Origin: Turritopsis dohrnii
Lineage: Eukaryota; Cnidaria; Hydrozoa; Anthoathecata; Oceaniidae
Direction: 5' to 3'
Assembly (NCBI GenBank): GCA_027922465.2
Contig: BQMF02000026.1
Coordinates: 868,001 to 932,000, forward strand
Length of the DNA stretch: 64,000 nt
Notes under the pieces: generated by a model
Seen by the model: the letters and a program-made list of their open reading frames with translations, nothing else
Told to the model about the DNA's origin: nothing
Database searches by the model: none
Position numbers and translations under genes: made by a program
In this document: one piece after another, positions 1-13,100 of the stretch
Position numbering within the stretch: position 1 is the first letter of the stretch
Layout: each line of letters starts with the position of its first letter

Positions 1-2114
1 TAAAACCACTTATAGAATTGATAATAAGTTTTGCAATCTCTTTTGAAGCGCTGATTTCATCAGTCATTGAGCCACTCGTATCAATGGTGAAAATCAATGT
101 GCTGTCTTTTTCGGTTGAAATCACTTGTTTCCAGACTTTAGCTTTACTTTTAAGCGTATCAAGAAAATTTGATGCTGCTTTATCGATTTCGGAAATAGGT
201 AAGCCGTCTTTAATTTCTTTCTGAAAGAAATAAAGTTAAATGAAACTGATGTTATTGATGCATAGTAAGGCGTAATGGCCGCTCAAAATGACGAAAAGAT
301 AATACAAATCTTTTCACTGAATAATCATTAAATGTCATGCTAACTGTTAAAAAGGAGTAAGTAAAAAAGGCTTTGCGCTTTACTTTCTGTTATTTTTTTT
401 CAATGTTGTTTTAAAAATGACCATAGTTTAAGTAGCTGAAGAATTGTTTTTAAAATTGACAAATTTTGCTGATCACATTTATTTTCTCTCATGTTTTGGA
501 TTCAACAACACGCTTGAAATGAAAGTACTGTTCAATGTTTGTAGCTCCATCATGATATCTAGCACGGTTTTGTTGATATTTTTGTCAAAATCTGTTGAGT
601 GATATGATAGTTTCATTAATTAACAATCTTGTCGAATTTCACCACACCTTCATTAATCTGAATAAAGCTCTGCCAAGAGTTCTGCGAGCAAAATTAATTT
701 CACCACCCTTAGCTGCAACAACAAGAATGTCTTCGACCTCGGTTAATCTTTTTTCAGCAGTTTTTTCATTTGCTCTCGGATCCACTGAAATGATTGCCTC
801 AGCAACTGCTTCCTGGATGTCGAAAATGGACTGGTAAAATTTTCCTATTAAATTAAAAGATGCAAAATCACTATGAGACTGCGAAGAATGATGTGAGGTC
901 AACACCAAACTCCAAAAGACTGCAACGAGAATCACCCACCATATGTTCATGTTTCATTCAGATTCAAAAATTAATGTAAATACGTTTTTTGTAATGAGAT
1001 ATTATGATACTGCAGTAACGCACCTGACGGTTTCTTGCCTGGATAATTAGCGTCGTAGAACTTTTTCAAAGTTAATACAACTAATTCATATGCTTTGGCA
1101 ACACCTACTGGACCTATGTGATAGAAAATTGATTTTTTTTTGAAGAAATATATATCAATGAAGTAAACAAACTAAAGTAAGTAAAAACTGAATTTCAGAA
1201 ATGTACCTCTGGTTAGAGGATAAAGTAAATATGATCACTAGAATGAGATTCGAGTGAAAGAAAAAAATTTTGTTGATTTTGTTATCACGGTTTAAAGAGA
1301 AGGTGAAGTACTATAAGAATTCATGTTTGTTTGTTGTACAATAGATGTAACAAGATTTGTAATGACAATGGATCACGTTGGTTGATTTCATTTTTTCTGG
1401 AAATGAAAAGCTCTATATATCAAGGCCAAATTCAAAAGAAATCGCAAAATCTGTTCACGGTAGTAAATAAAAATTTAAAGTACCAATTCTAACGCTCACC
1501 ATGAGAACTTAATATTCATTTCATCAATTACAATTAGATTGGTAGATTATACTTCTTGTAGTATGTAATAGAGATAGGCGCATGAGAGCAGACTCCAATT
1601 TAAAACTTTCATATGTTGGATAGGATCAAGGAAATAATAATCAGATGTGAATAAATAACTTTGTGGAAAAAGAAACATTTTGAAACATTGGTTTACCTGG
1701 GCAGAAATCATTCACGCAATTCGTAGTTTGGACTTCACGACCGCAATCTCTGACGTTTGGAGGGTTGCATAATCTCTTTCGTGACCTCGTACCACCATTA
1801 CATGTTTTTGAACAAGATCCCCAATGCCCCCATTCACCAAATGCACTGCCACCTAAGATGGACAATACTTTGGAAAATATATCAAATATAGGAATTTCAG
1901 GAACTAACTTGACAATGATCGATTCAGCAGCATTTCAAAGTTGCTTTTTTAGAACAAGAATCTAATTTAGCTATCACAAGGCAAAATCTTGCTGTGTATC
2001 AACATTTAAACATTTATCACATCCATTCTACACTGAAAATATCAGATAAGCAACCTTACCAAGCGTCTGGCTGATTAACAGAAAACACAATGTCGCTGGT
2101 ATCATCAAATACAT
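1..2114 (-). CDS. Secreted TSP1-vWA protein, paralogue A (3' part beyond left edge)
   Basis: Partial minus-strand gene. Predicted exons, 5' to 3': 2114-2060 (signal peptide starting MYLMIPATLC), 1852-1697 (one thrombospondin type 1 repeat with SCSKTCNGGT), 1113-1024 (short helical segment), 844-648 (helical segment starting KFYQSIFDIQ), and 220 to beyond base 1 (start of a von Willebrand A domain). Each junction has GT/AG and keeps phase. The vWA piece shows the metal-binding MIDAS motif DTSGSM. The 90-nt and 197-nt exons have exactly the same lengths and phases as their counterparts in the complete gene at 10102-15056, so the two are tandem duplicates. This copy has no counterpart of that gene's cysteine-rich N-terminal exons and has one TSP1 repeat instead of three; only 207 bases separate its first two exons. 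Likely an extracellular adhesion or matrix protein; the exact role is unknown. Confidence 0.8.
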
Positions 2115-5100
2115 TTTGTCACCTAAACGCTGCTCAAGAAGTGCTCATTAATGTTCTGGAATGAAATATATTTATATTCAAGACGTATTTGTTGATTGTT
2201 GACAGCAGGCAATCAACAACGTCAATGAGATTGACGTAAGGCCTGCATTTATTTTTTTTCACAATAACAACAACTAATCGAAAACCTTGAGTCTTATTTG
2301 CGAATTCACTTATAGCCTAAGTTGTGTTTGTAACTAGATATTATTTTCTTTCGATCTCACCAAAACACTTTAAGCTTTGAGCTCTATCGAACATGACGCA
2401 GAGTTTTTATTGACAGTGCTTACATTTCTTTGCTTTACTCAAAGTATTTTGTTGAGTATGTCGTCACATTTACTGGAGCACCAATCAAGAATCAAGAATC
2501 TGATTGTGTTTACATGTTGAGTAGAAATTTTGTGTCTTGTTGGAAATACTCTTTTGTAATTCCTTAAACCATTTTTAATTTACTTACGTAGTAAGATTCC
2601 TCTAGTCAAAATTGCTTCGCCCCCACCCAAAAAAATCCTAATTGGCCTTTACACTGGTACGAATTCCAATTTCCAATTTCCAAACCCTTCATTTTTTCTA
2701 ATTAACCAAACATTTCTTATGAAAATGTTTGATTGAATGTTTTGAACAGTAAAAGGAAAATCCTTGTGTGTGTCTATTTTTATATATTTCCCCGTAGGGC
2801 GAAATATATGTTAAAACCGGCAGTTTCCTTCTTCATCTTCTCCGTTCACTTTTATAGCCGCGGTTCAGTATTGCATTTCCACCTAGCCGCCAAAGTAGAT
2901 AAGAATAGAGGCTAGTCTACAGTGAAGTAGTGCGCCATTTTTTTTCAATCAGTGTAGATTGTCAGTAGAAGACTTTGCTTTTCCTGCCAGCTTTTAAAAT
3001 GATTCAAAAGATACAAGGTTGTTAAATGATGGAAATAATCGTTTTAGTTCAGTGTTGTTATGAAAGGTTTTGCAAAAACTTTTTAATGAACGTGTAAAAT
3101 ACAGAAAAAAAATTGTTTTGTTTTTGTTGATAACAATAATGATGCTATCTATGCTATGGATGATTGGTTGGTAGTTTAATGTTTGGAACAGCAAAACAAT
3201 GAAGCTGTGATTTCAGTGCAAAGACGAAAATTCATTATCAATACAGGCTGAAGATTTATTTTTATTTTACATCCTGATTTGACAGGATATAAATGTATAT
3301 ATACAGAATATAGCCAAACTGAACTGACACAGCACACACATGATGTACAGCCACCACAAGGGAAACCTTTTATACGTGGAGAACAAGTAGTTCAACCAAT
3401 TATGTTAATTCAAAGAGTACATTACAAAAACAGCAAGTAAAAACGTGATGTCGTACATGCAATAAGATGTTCCAGAAAACAAATTACGTACAGTATTTTT
3501 ATACACAGGATTGAGACAGATAATAACTTGAAAGAACCTGGTTGAATGTGCTTCCCTGGCCTGGATAGGCTGGATACTATGGATTAATTCCATGATCACG
3601 CATACTGTTTTGATACTGTATTATGATATTTTATTTTGTAAAAAGTATATATATATAATATTTATACTGTCAACTTTCCTTACACAAACAACAAACATAA
3701 ATTAAAACACAATCCAACATAAGAATCTGTAAATTAAATCAAACCAGAACTCAAATTTCTTTTTTTGGCTTCGTAGTGATTTGGTTATGGATGTGTATTT
3801 TCACTACCAAAATTTGTTTGTTTTTTTCATTTGAGATTTACGAAAGTCATTTTTATCACATAGTAAATAATGAGTGTCCACATACTTTTGTGACTGAGAT
3901 GTTTATTCTGAATACTTGAATTTAATTTTATAAATTGTCACTTTTAAGACCATCTCTTTTTGGAAAATAACTCTTGTCCTAATTTGAAATGCTACACAGT
4001 ACAAATTTGGATTGTTTTTGATAGTTATTTGCTGTCTACCCCAAAGAATTTTTAATACTTAGACTGTAGTATTAAAATTAGGTTTGACAATTTTCTTTTC
4101 TTCTTTTGTAAACTTGTAAACAAATTTCATTGTATGGTGTTGTAAAATAGTTTAATACGAGTTACGAAAGCTGTGTTCTGTGGAATTACATTGTTTGCCA
4201 TGATATTACTGTGTAAAAGGATGTCAAGCTTCTGCAGCAATGAAGATCATACGTTTATTATGATGAATTTACCTTATACTTATTGATGCAGTTGTTGATA
4301 TTCAGTTGTTTAAGGGGAAATATTAGCTGCATTTAGGTCTTCCAATTTTTAGCTTTGTCCATAATAACTTCTCATAACTCATAACTTTTTTTAACTCCTC
4401 AGCAAAAATTATAAGAGAAACCATGTCACATGACCATGAATATCTTCATTTCATAATAAGTTCGAAATAACTTCCTTTGTGGTATTAAATTGAATTCTAC
4501 CCTGATTAGTCTGGACAGCATTTTTATTTGCGTTGATGGTAGTTATACCATTTTTCTTATGGTCTTCTATGTACACACAATAATTGATAAAAGTTTTGCA
4601 ACTTTGGGGAAATATATAATCGCATTTTTGCGAATCTTGTTGGCTTTTCGTTCGAAAGTTGTTTGTTCACGTGAAGTCAATCGCATGGACGTAAAATAAA
4701 ATCATGACATCAGTGGAAGACTGATGCTTAATCATTACAAATATTTTTACCACAAATTTAAAATGTCTAAGTACCTATGTTACGAAAGTTATCCCTCATT
4801 CTCAGCACATTCCCTCTTTCTCTAATGCCTATTCAGTCAACCCCAGACACAGGGACGGATCCAGGGTTAGGCAACTTAGGCAAATGTCTAACCCAAAATC
4901 AGTTAAATAATCTTTTTCATAAAATTGTATGAAAAAGGTATTGTATTACAATAATCAGAAAATATTCGAAAATATCAAGAGATTTCCGCATCCGATCCTT
5001 TCTTTCCCAAATAGGATTATTATTCTCCAGGAGAGGCGCGGTGCGCGCCATGGTGTTAAAAATTAATGTATTTTACAGCTTGAGTTGTAGGTAGTGATCT

Positions 5101-6846
5101 CTGCCAGGAAAATGAGTTCTCATGGTCACATTGACAACACAGACTAGTGCCTAACGCTCACCTTAGACGAAGAAAATTTGCCTAAGGAGCCCCAGGTTTA
5201 CACACTTTAATGAATGAACTGGAAGAAAATTTGCCTAAGGAGCCATGGGTTTACACACTTTAAATGAATGAACCAGAAGAAAATTTGCCTAAGGTACAAC
5301 CATGGGTTTACACACTTTATTGAATGAATGGTGCACCAAGTCTGCACAAAACGACCGTGGGATCTTCGAATTAGACCCAGTTCAACATGGATTCGCTAGA
5401 AAACATTGTTGCAGCTTTTGATGGCAATAATGAAGTATTGATTAGGAAATTTTGAATTCACTTAATACATCTGTTGAAAACTGACTTCAAAATCTAGGAA
5501 AAGCAGTTTTTTTCGAGTTATGCCTCTTCATTTGCTTTTGCGAAATGAAAACATTGTGGCTGCTTTAAAGCAAGTGTTTTATTTTTATGTAACATAAATG
5601 ATTAGCATGGATTATTAGCACCATAATTCGTTGACCATAAGTATGACGACAGTTATTCATTAGCTCAGCTATGTATATATAAGTTTGTTTGTGTCAACTG
5701 AACCGAAGCCTATTTTTTATTGATTAATTAATTAATGTCTATAAATATTTTTGGTATCTGTTTCTGTTAACCAAAATTGCATCTGTAAATGTTATGAAAT
5801 TACATTTGAATGACTGAGTTTATAATACACAAAGTCATTGTTATTTTTCTGAGTTGTTTTGCGTAGGCATAATTTTCAGCATAATTTTTCTTGGTTCGAG
5901 ATGACTATCTGGTTTTGAATTTAAGAACTTTAAAAGGATCCTGTGTCCAAAATGATATGAACCAATACGAGCTCAAAAGCCTCTTGTTAGTATAACTTAC
6001 TTCTAGTTTCTGAGATATGTATTTGATTATTGAAATCTTACATTCACTTCATGCAATGCATATTTTATGATCTGTATAATAAGATAGTATATTGGTTAAA
6101 CTTCTCATCGCAAGTTATCATTAATACAATATCTTTTTAATTTACTAAACGAGAGACAAAGTGCTTTCACTCTGAGTGAGTGATAAGAAAATGAAGTTAT
6201 AATATATTGAGAGTTTATACACATAAACAAAGAATAAAAATCTTATTACATCATAATCATATATGATTTTTAAATCAAAATATCTGCCCAAGGAAACAGA
6301 ATTTCCAAAAACTATAAGACTTCTGAAACAACTTTGTGCATTCTATCATCCCTCGGAATGTCATTTTGGATGCAGGAATACTTTAACATCTTTGGATATA
6401 TTCTTTCATTTTACAAAAACCACCTATATACAATACGTTATGTCTTCTTTTGAAAAAGGTAATTACATAATGTTTTAGTTTGACTTCTTGTTTCCTATAC
6501 TACATTAACTTCTGTAAAAACATGCTGTAGCTCTTATGAAAGATTAAGCAGTACATAATATATCTGTTGCTGTGTAGTTTTATTAGGTTCTTGGACCTAT
6601 CTCAGGGATTTCTGGAAACACTATCTTTTTTTTATTGTGGTTGACATTAATTATTTAACCATTGATCAATTTTAGGGTAGGGAATACTATTGAATTTGAT
6701 GAACGCCTAGTGCAGAAATCTGTTTTTATTTTGCTGCCGGATAATGATCAAGGAGCTTGTCTCTAACTTTGATTTTGGTCATTTTACTCTATTTCTTAAC
6801 ATAATTCCTTTTCTTTTCTTTCCATCGGACCATCTTGACCAGTACA
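2115..6846. other. Intergenic stretch without recognised gene
   Basis: AT-rich sequence between the left paralogue and the Helitron array. Open frames are short and have no recognisable domain. It holds a short tandem repeat near 5.2 kb and, at about 4.85 kb, a phrase (CAGGGACGGATCCAG) that resembles hAT-type transposon ends, without a matching partner end that I could find. Confidence 0.6.
5169..5330. repeat. Tandem repeat, three copies of about 54 bp
   Basis: Three adjacent copies of a unit that contains GAAGAAAATTTGCCTAAGG and, further on, GGTTTACACACTTTA. They begin at 5169, 5222 and 5276 and differ by a few substitutions and small indels. Confidence 0.85.
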
Positions 6847-7515
6847 TCTATATATTAATAGCCGATTCTCTGTTTGTTTGTTTGTTTGTTTGTTTGTGCG
6901 TTTGTTTGTAAGTCACGCAAAATGGTAGATTGAGTTGTGAGAGTGATTATTTTATTTTATTTTGTGCGACGTCAGTGTGAAACCATTGTATTGAGACCCT
7001 AATCGAATGCGACGTTTAGGGAAAATTATCTCGGTAACCAATAGGGATAACTGACGTTTTTTGGGGTCCGCGATGCAGGCGAAAGAGTGACGAAAAATTT
7101 GGGTCTAATTTTTTGGGGGGACGGGTCTATGACGTCATCAAAATTTTGATCGACGATATCTCCGAAACGGTTGATCGTAGGAAAACGATCCCATACATTT
7201 TTTTGATCAGTTTTTCGAGCTCTACAACATGGGCACACTTATCATTGCAAATTCCTTAATTTTATTTTTGGTGAACTCAAATTTAGGCCAAATTTTTTGG
7301 GGGACGGGTCCATGACGTCATCAAAATGTTTGAACGAAGATATCTCTCTAACGGTTGATCATAGGAAAAAGACCCCATACATTTTTTTAATCAGTTTTTT
7401 GAGCTCTACGACATGGGCACACTTATTATTGCCAAATCCTTAATTTTATTTTTCGTGAACCCAACGCAGGCTGAAGGTGGACATGGGCGGCGAGCGACGC
7501 CGCCTTGGCGGCTAG
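6847..7515 (+). mobile_element. Non-autonomous Helitron, copy 1 of a tandem trio
   Basis: Starts with TCTATATATTAATAGCCG directly after an A. Ends with the GC hairpin GCCGCC-TT-GGCGGC followed by CTAG. A 5' TC, a 3' hairpin and a terminal CTRR are the hallmarks of Helitrons, which insert between A and T. No Rep/helicase coding is present. The interior contains a partly duplicated block of about 190 bp (near 7090-7260 and 7285-7450) with the shared phrase ATGACGTCATCAAAAT. Confidence 0.85.
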
Positions 7516-8335
7516 TCTATATATTAATAGCCGATTCTCTGTTTGTTTGTAAGTCACGCAAAATGGTAGATTGAGTTGTGAGCGAAATTATTTCTTTTTT
7601 TGTGTGCGACGTGAGTTCGAAGCAAATACATTGCAACCCCAATCGAACGTGACTTTCTTGGGCTGATGAACTAATAGGAATAACGTTTTGTTTTTATTAT
7701 TTTGTTAGTTTTATATTCCACGTTGACTTGGCTTTGAAAACAGTACATCAACTAAATACAAAGAAACTAACAGATTAAACATTTTGGACAAAAAGCAGCA
7801 GTGGCAGAACGTGGCAGCATGTTCGGTTTGCCACTAACTCTTGCCTGACTGTCTGAGACGGGTGAACATTTTTTTGAGCAATCAAAATGTTTAAAAACCG
7901 ATAGGTAAAAAAAAAGTATCATAAAACAAAATGTTTTTTTTCTTTTATTAAATTAATTTCTTCTTTTAATTGTTAAGCGTTCTGATCGAACGTTTTTTTA
8001 TTCTATTTATTCATTTAGCACGTGCCTTTTTTCTCTCCTCCCGTGTGAACTTTTTAAGAAGAGAAACCATTTTCTCCCTGTTTGATAACACCCATGTTAG
8101 AGCGCATAACGTTTTTAAAACAAAAGCTAATAAAAAGTTGAAGTTTTCTCTCTCTACGTTTTGAGTGTATTGTTACACTGATAAAAGATTGCTTTTACCA
8201 GATGTTGTGACTTCGAATCTGCTTCTGGTTGAGCACAAGTTGTACAAGCCGTTTATAAGGAAATTTGACGTTTATTGATACAGTGATACAGAGCAGGTGG
8301 ACCTGGGCGGCGAGCGACGCCGCCTTGGCGGCTAG
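7516..8335 (+). mobile_element. Non-autonomous Helitron, copy 2 of a tandem trio
   Basis: Begins TCTATATATTAATAGCCG immediately after the CTAG of copy 1, with no spacer, and ends with the same hairpin plus CTAG at 8332-8335. The first half closely matches copy 3. The end is shared with copies 1 and 3. No coding capacity. Confidence 0.85.
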
Positions 8336-9378
8336 TCTATATATTAATAGCCGATTCTCTGTTTGTTTGTTTGTTTGTTTGTAAGTCACGCAAAATGGTA
8401 GATTGAGTTGTGAGCGAAATTATTTCTTTTTTTGTGTGCGACGTGAGTTCGAAGCAAATACATTGCAAACCCGATCGAACGTGACTTTTTTGGCTGATGA
8501 ACTAATAGGAATAAGGTTTGTTTTTATTACTTTTGTGTTAGTTTTATATTCCACGTTGACTTGGCTTTGAAAATAATACATCAACTAAATACAAAGAAAC
8601 TAACTGATTAAACATTTTGCACAAAAAGCAGCCGTGGCAGAACGTGGCAACATCATATGTTCGGTTTGCCACTGACTCTTGCCTGACTGTTTGAGACGGG
8701 TGAACTTTTTTTTTTGAGCAATCAAAATGTTTAAAAACCGATAGGTAAAAAAAGAGTATCATATCAAAAGAAAATGTTTTTTTTTTTTGCTTTTCTTTTA
8801 ATAATTTAATTTGTTCTTTTAATTGTTAAGCGTTCTAATCGAACGTTTTTTTATTCTATTTATTCATTTAGCACGTGCCTTTTTTCTCTCCTCCGTGTGA
8901 ACTTTTTAAGAAGAGAAACCATTTTCCCCCTGTTTGATAGCACCCATGTTAGAGCGCGTAACGTTTTTAAAACAAAAGCTAATAAAAAGTTTTTTTCTCT
9001 CTACTTTTTGAGTGCAAATAAATAACACATGAAATTTGGGGTTTTTTGGAACCATTGTTTAAACTGATATTTGATATTTGATTTCGAATCTGTCGCTAGG
9101 ATAACTGACGTTTTTTCGGGTCCGCGATACAGGCGATGGGGTGACAAAAAATTTGGGTCTAACTTTTTTGGGAGGGGTCTGTGACGTCATCAAAATCTTT
9201 GAAGAATGATATCTCTGTAACGGTTGATCGTAGCGGAACGATCCCATACATTTTTTTAATCAGTTTTTCGAGCTCTACAACATGGTAACACTTTCGGTTG
9301 CCAATTCCTTAATTTTATTTTTCGTGAAGTCAACGCATGCTGAACATGGGCGGCGAGCGACGCCGCCTTGGCGGCTAG
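8336..9378 (+). mobile_element. Non-autonomous Helitron, copy 3 of a tandem trio
   Basis: Begins TCTATATATTAATAGCCG right after the CTAG of copy 2. Its terminal hairpin ends in CTAG at 9378 and is followed by T, so the whole array sits between A (6846) and T (9379) as expected for one Helitron target site. The 5' two thirds resemble copy 2 and the 3' third (from about 9100) resembles copy 1, so it looks mosaic. Confidence 0.85.
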
Positions 9379-10101
9379 TAGATAAAAATATCATGTATTT
9401 ATTGGAAAGAAGGAAAATTTGCCAATAATTGTCTTGAACGTTATTCCCTATTGTTAGAGAGATTGTCGAAAACAAGAAGTAGAAATAGGAACCTAGAACT
9501 TGTGTAATTTAACAGTAAAAATGTAACATATTGGACATTTGTAAGTAAGCGACATTTTTTATTCCATATGTTACAGCTTTTAACAAATCTTATTTTCAGT
9601 TTCAACATTATCTCCTCAATACACCAAACTCTTCATAAATCGTGCTGGTGATCAAAGTAACTTTTTTTTGAAACCACTGGCAAGCTGAAGAAAGGCCTCA
9701 GGGCAAATACACCTCAGTTTTGATCGAATAATGCTACTTGCTCCCATCATAGATGCAAACTGGTCGTTTAATATATGCAATATTTTCTTATTTTCATATG
9801 ATTCATTTTTCGTACTTCCTCACCTGCTCATTAATGAATTTATGAATTTATTTATTTATTATTCACGATTACCAAATAGGTTTAATTACTTTGGAAACAT
9901 CATATGAATGAGTCAAATTAAAGTTCCAGGTGGCCTTGAAAAGTACAGAAGAGGTTTGCTTGATAAATTAATAATACCAAATTGTCAATCTTTAGTTTTT
10001 ATTTCACAGACATTAATGCAAAAATCCTCTACACCACACACACTTAAAAAAAATCAAAGGTTTGTTTACACTTCACAACATTACATAATGAAAGCCCCTG
10101 T
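9379..10101. other. Intergenic, nothing recognised
   Basis: AT-rich sequence downstream of the 3' end of the complete vWA gene. It probably includes that gene's 3' UTR; no domain, hairpin or terminal repeat was recognised. Confidence 0.5.
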
Positions 10102-13100
10102 TTACACCAACATAACATTAAACACGGCTGTTGTCTTTTCACCAGTGGCTTTGTTGACAGCCGAAACCGATAACCGATCAGTGCTTCCCGATTTCAACCC
10201 AGACGGTGCGTTGTATGTCAATCCAGCGTACCCACTTCGTCTGATAGTCTTTGTAGTAGAAGAACCAAACCCACCTCGTTGAGCAACTCCACTGAAGGTA
10301 AAGGAAGCTTCAGACCCAAAGTTCAGAACTTGCATTTGGACATTGGTACCACGAGCTCCAAGTTTAATTGTGAATTCATTTCCAGCGTACAGTGGCCGCA
10401 AGAATACGTCAGTTGCTTGCGATACACCGCGAGAAATTCTTTCGAAACTCACACCGGATTTGGTTTTCCCTAAATGCAGATATTGCAAATCAGATCGTTA
10501 AAGATTTCAACGTAGATTTTTAAAAGAGTCTTCGCCAGTAAGACATCTTAAAGGGAAGGTTGTCAAGTCAAATCAGTTTTATTCGAATTACAATCGCTGA
10601 CAATTTCCTTTTGTTGAAACCCACCTGCGAGCTTCACTTGGAACGACACATCAGGAGGAGTGATATCTGCAGTAAACACTTCATCAGAATCCATGTTTGC
10701 CAATTTGATATCAGATTTCAAAGCTGCTCCACTACTGTCATGGAGGGATACACGAAGTGTGTCCACATCAATTCTGTGGAGACCACCAAGACGTACAATC
10801 AGCATGTTATTTTCACCTGGAAGATGAAAAAGGTGACTTTGCTCATAATGTAGATACAGATAAAAAAGAAGAAAGAAAATACCGTAACACAAGAATGTAA
10901 ACCTTTGATCGGATGGTACAAGGATATTGGTGGACTGTTTCTTCTTGGGTTTTCTTGGTACATGAAGTTATGCGCAAACTCGATGGCATCTTTGGACACG
11001 CCATCAACACTGTACTTGTGTTTTCCAACTGAACTAGGAAAGTTCAAACGCCAACTGCCGGCTTGCGGTGCATCAACTTCAAAAATTCTTATCATGGACA
11101 TAGTGTTCTTGGCGGCGACATTATCGTTGGACGGATCCACCAACGTCACACTCGATGCGGTGTTTGGATTGCTGGTTGCAATCGAAACAATAAGCTTCTT
11201 GATTCCATCATCAACGTTGAAGGAATACTGTCCATCAGCCAGAGATCGCTTCGTTTTTCCCTTCAAAGAACCTCCTGATGCAATCATTGTGTCCCTACTC
11301 AAACTGCTGGCCACATAATCCTTGAATTTCAGAAGTTCAGCCTCATTTTTCAATGGAAACACTTGACCTATGAAATTTCGTAAGCGATTATTCATTCTAA
11401 ATAACTACAACACTTCCCTGGTTTAAGTAAAAAATACTTCAAATAAGAGCGACTCTCCTTCTGCCTTCATCTTCTTTTTTCTTACCTGAAGTATATTCAG
11501 CGATTTCATGGTAGCTCTTGATTCCTCCTTTGGCACCACCACAACCTTTCAAGTTTGTGAAAAATGTGATTGTGGCAGAATTCATATCCGCTGCCGATTT
11601 CAAGGCAGCCATATTTGCTGCATTGTCATCTTTGGCCGTGGCATCCGTAAACACAAACATCGGACTGCCGTATTTTGGACCTTTATCCAAAGCATTCAAC
11701 ATTCCTTTAAAGGCTAACTCTGGACAGTCACCTCCACCTGCAGCTCTTAATTTATTGATATCTGAGATGAAACCGGCTCTGTCTTTTTCACTTTTGTATG
11801 TAACTGGACCAGTTCCTGAAAATCAATGCATGAAAATCATAATACCGAAAGAAATACGTTTTCTAACAAGTTGAATGTAAGGTTAAGATGTTCAACACTG
11901 ACTTGGATCATTGAAAGGGGAAAGGATATAATCAACTTTAAAGTCGCGTGTTGCATCAATAATTGATCGTGCAATAGCTTTTGAAGCTCTAATCTCATCG
12001 GCCATTGATCCAGTGGTATCCATGGTGAACATAAGAGTACTGTCTCCTTGACTAGAAATGACTTGATTCCAGTTCTGTTCACCCACTGTTTCTTTAAGTT
12101 TGTCAAGATATCCAGAAGCTGCTTTATCGATGTCGTCGATTGGTAGACCGTCTTTAATCTTTTTCTGTGAGAAAAAAGCAAAAACATGAATAAGCAGTGT
12201 GAAAGATCTGTGATAAGTACAACCAACCATAACATGAATTGAAAAATGCTGGAATCATTGAGATATTCTTTACCTCTCTTAGCATTTAGTTTGCATACCT
12301 TCATAAAGACGTATAATCCTTTTCCAAGGGTGGTACGAGCGAAGTCGATGCTACCTCCTTCAGTTGCGACTTTAAGGAACTCTTCCAACTCTTTCAATCT
12401 TTCTTCCACAGTTTTTCCTTTTGCGCTTGGATCCACTGATATGAATTCCTCAGCAACTGCTTTCTGAATGTCGAAGATGGCCTTGTAAAATTTCCCTAAA
12501 GCAGCAACCAATAAGAAATTTTGACTGGAGAAGAGATAAGACCACTATGAGGTGTGTTGTAGCAAAATTAATTCAAAACTCTATTTACAACGTGCGAGTC
12601 TTCACATCCCTTCAAAGAATTTGGTTTTGAAATTTCCTTACACCCAACTGATTTATTTTTCACAAAAAATACCTGAAGGTTTTTTATCAGGATATTCTGC
12701 TTCATGAAAATTTTTTAAGAATTTTTCAACCAACTCTTCAGCTTTCGCAACTCCCTTTGGTCCTAGAATTTGACGAAAAACATATTATTCAAGTAATGAA
12801 ACATTTTCATGGATTAAGTTCCCAAACAGCTGCATGTCGCAGGCCTACAGGCATGGACATGAAATCTACTTTCAAGACGTTCTCTTAAACTCGACATACC
12901 TGGGCAGAAGTCGTTTGCACAGCCTTTACTCTGGACTCTCTCTCCTTCACAATCTTTTCCTCCACCTGCGGGCGTCGGATTGTTGCACAGTCTCTTTCGC
13001 GATGCTGTACCACCACCACAGGTTTTGGAGCATGATTCCCACCTGCTCCATTCACCGAAACCTCCATCGACTAAAATTCAATCCATTATGTTATAAGACA

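Noticed and set aside
10905..11318. Plus-strand open frames over the vWA gene exons (for example 10905-11318 and 11518-11874)
   Set aside because: They are antisense shadows of conserved minus-strand coding exons.
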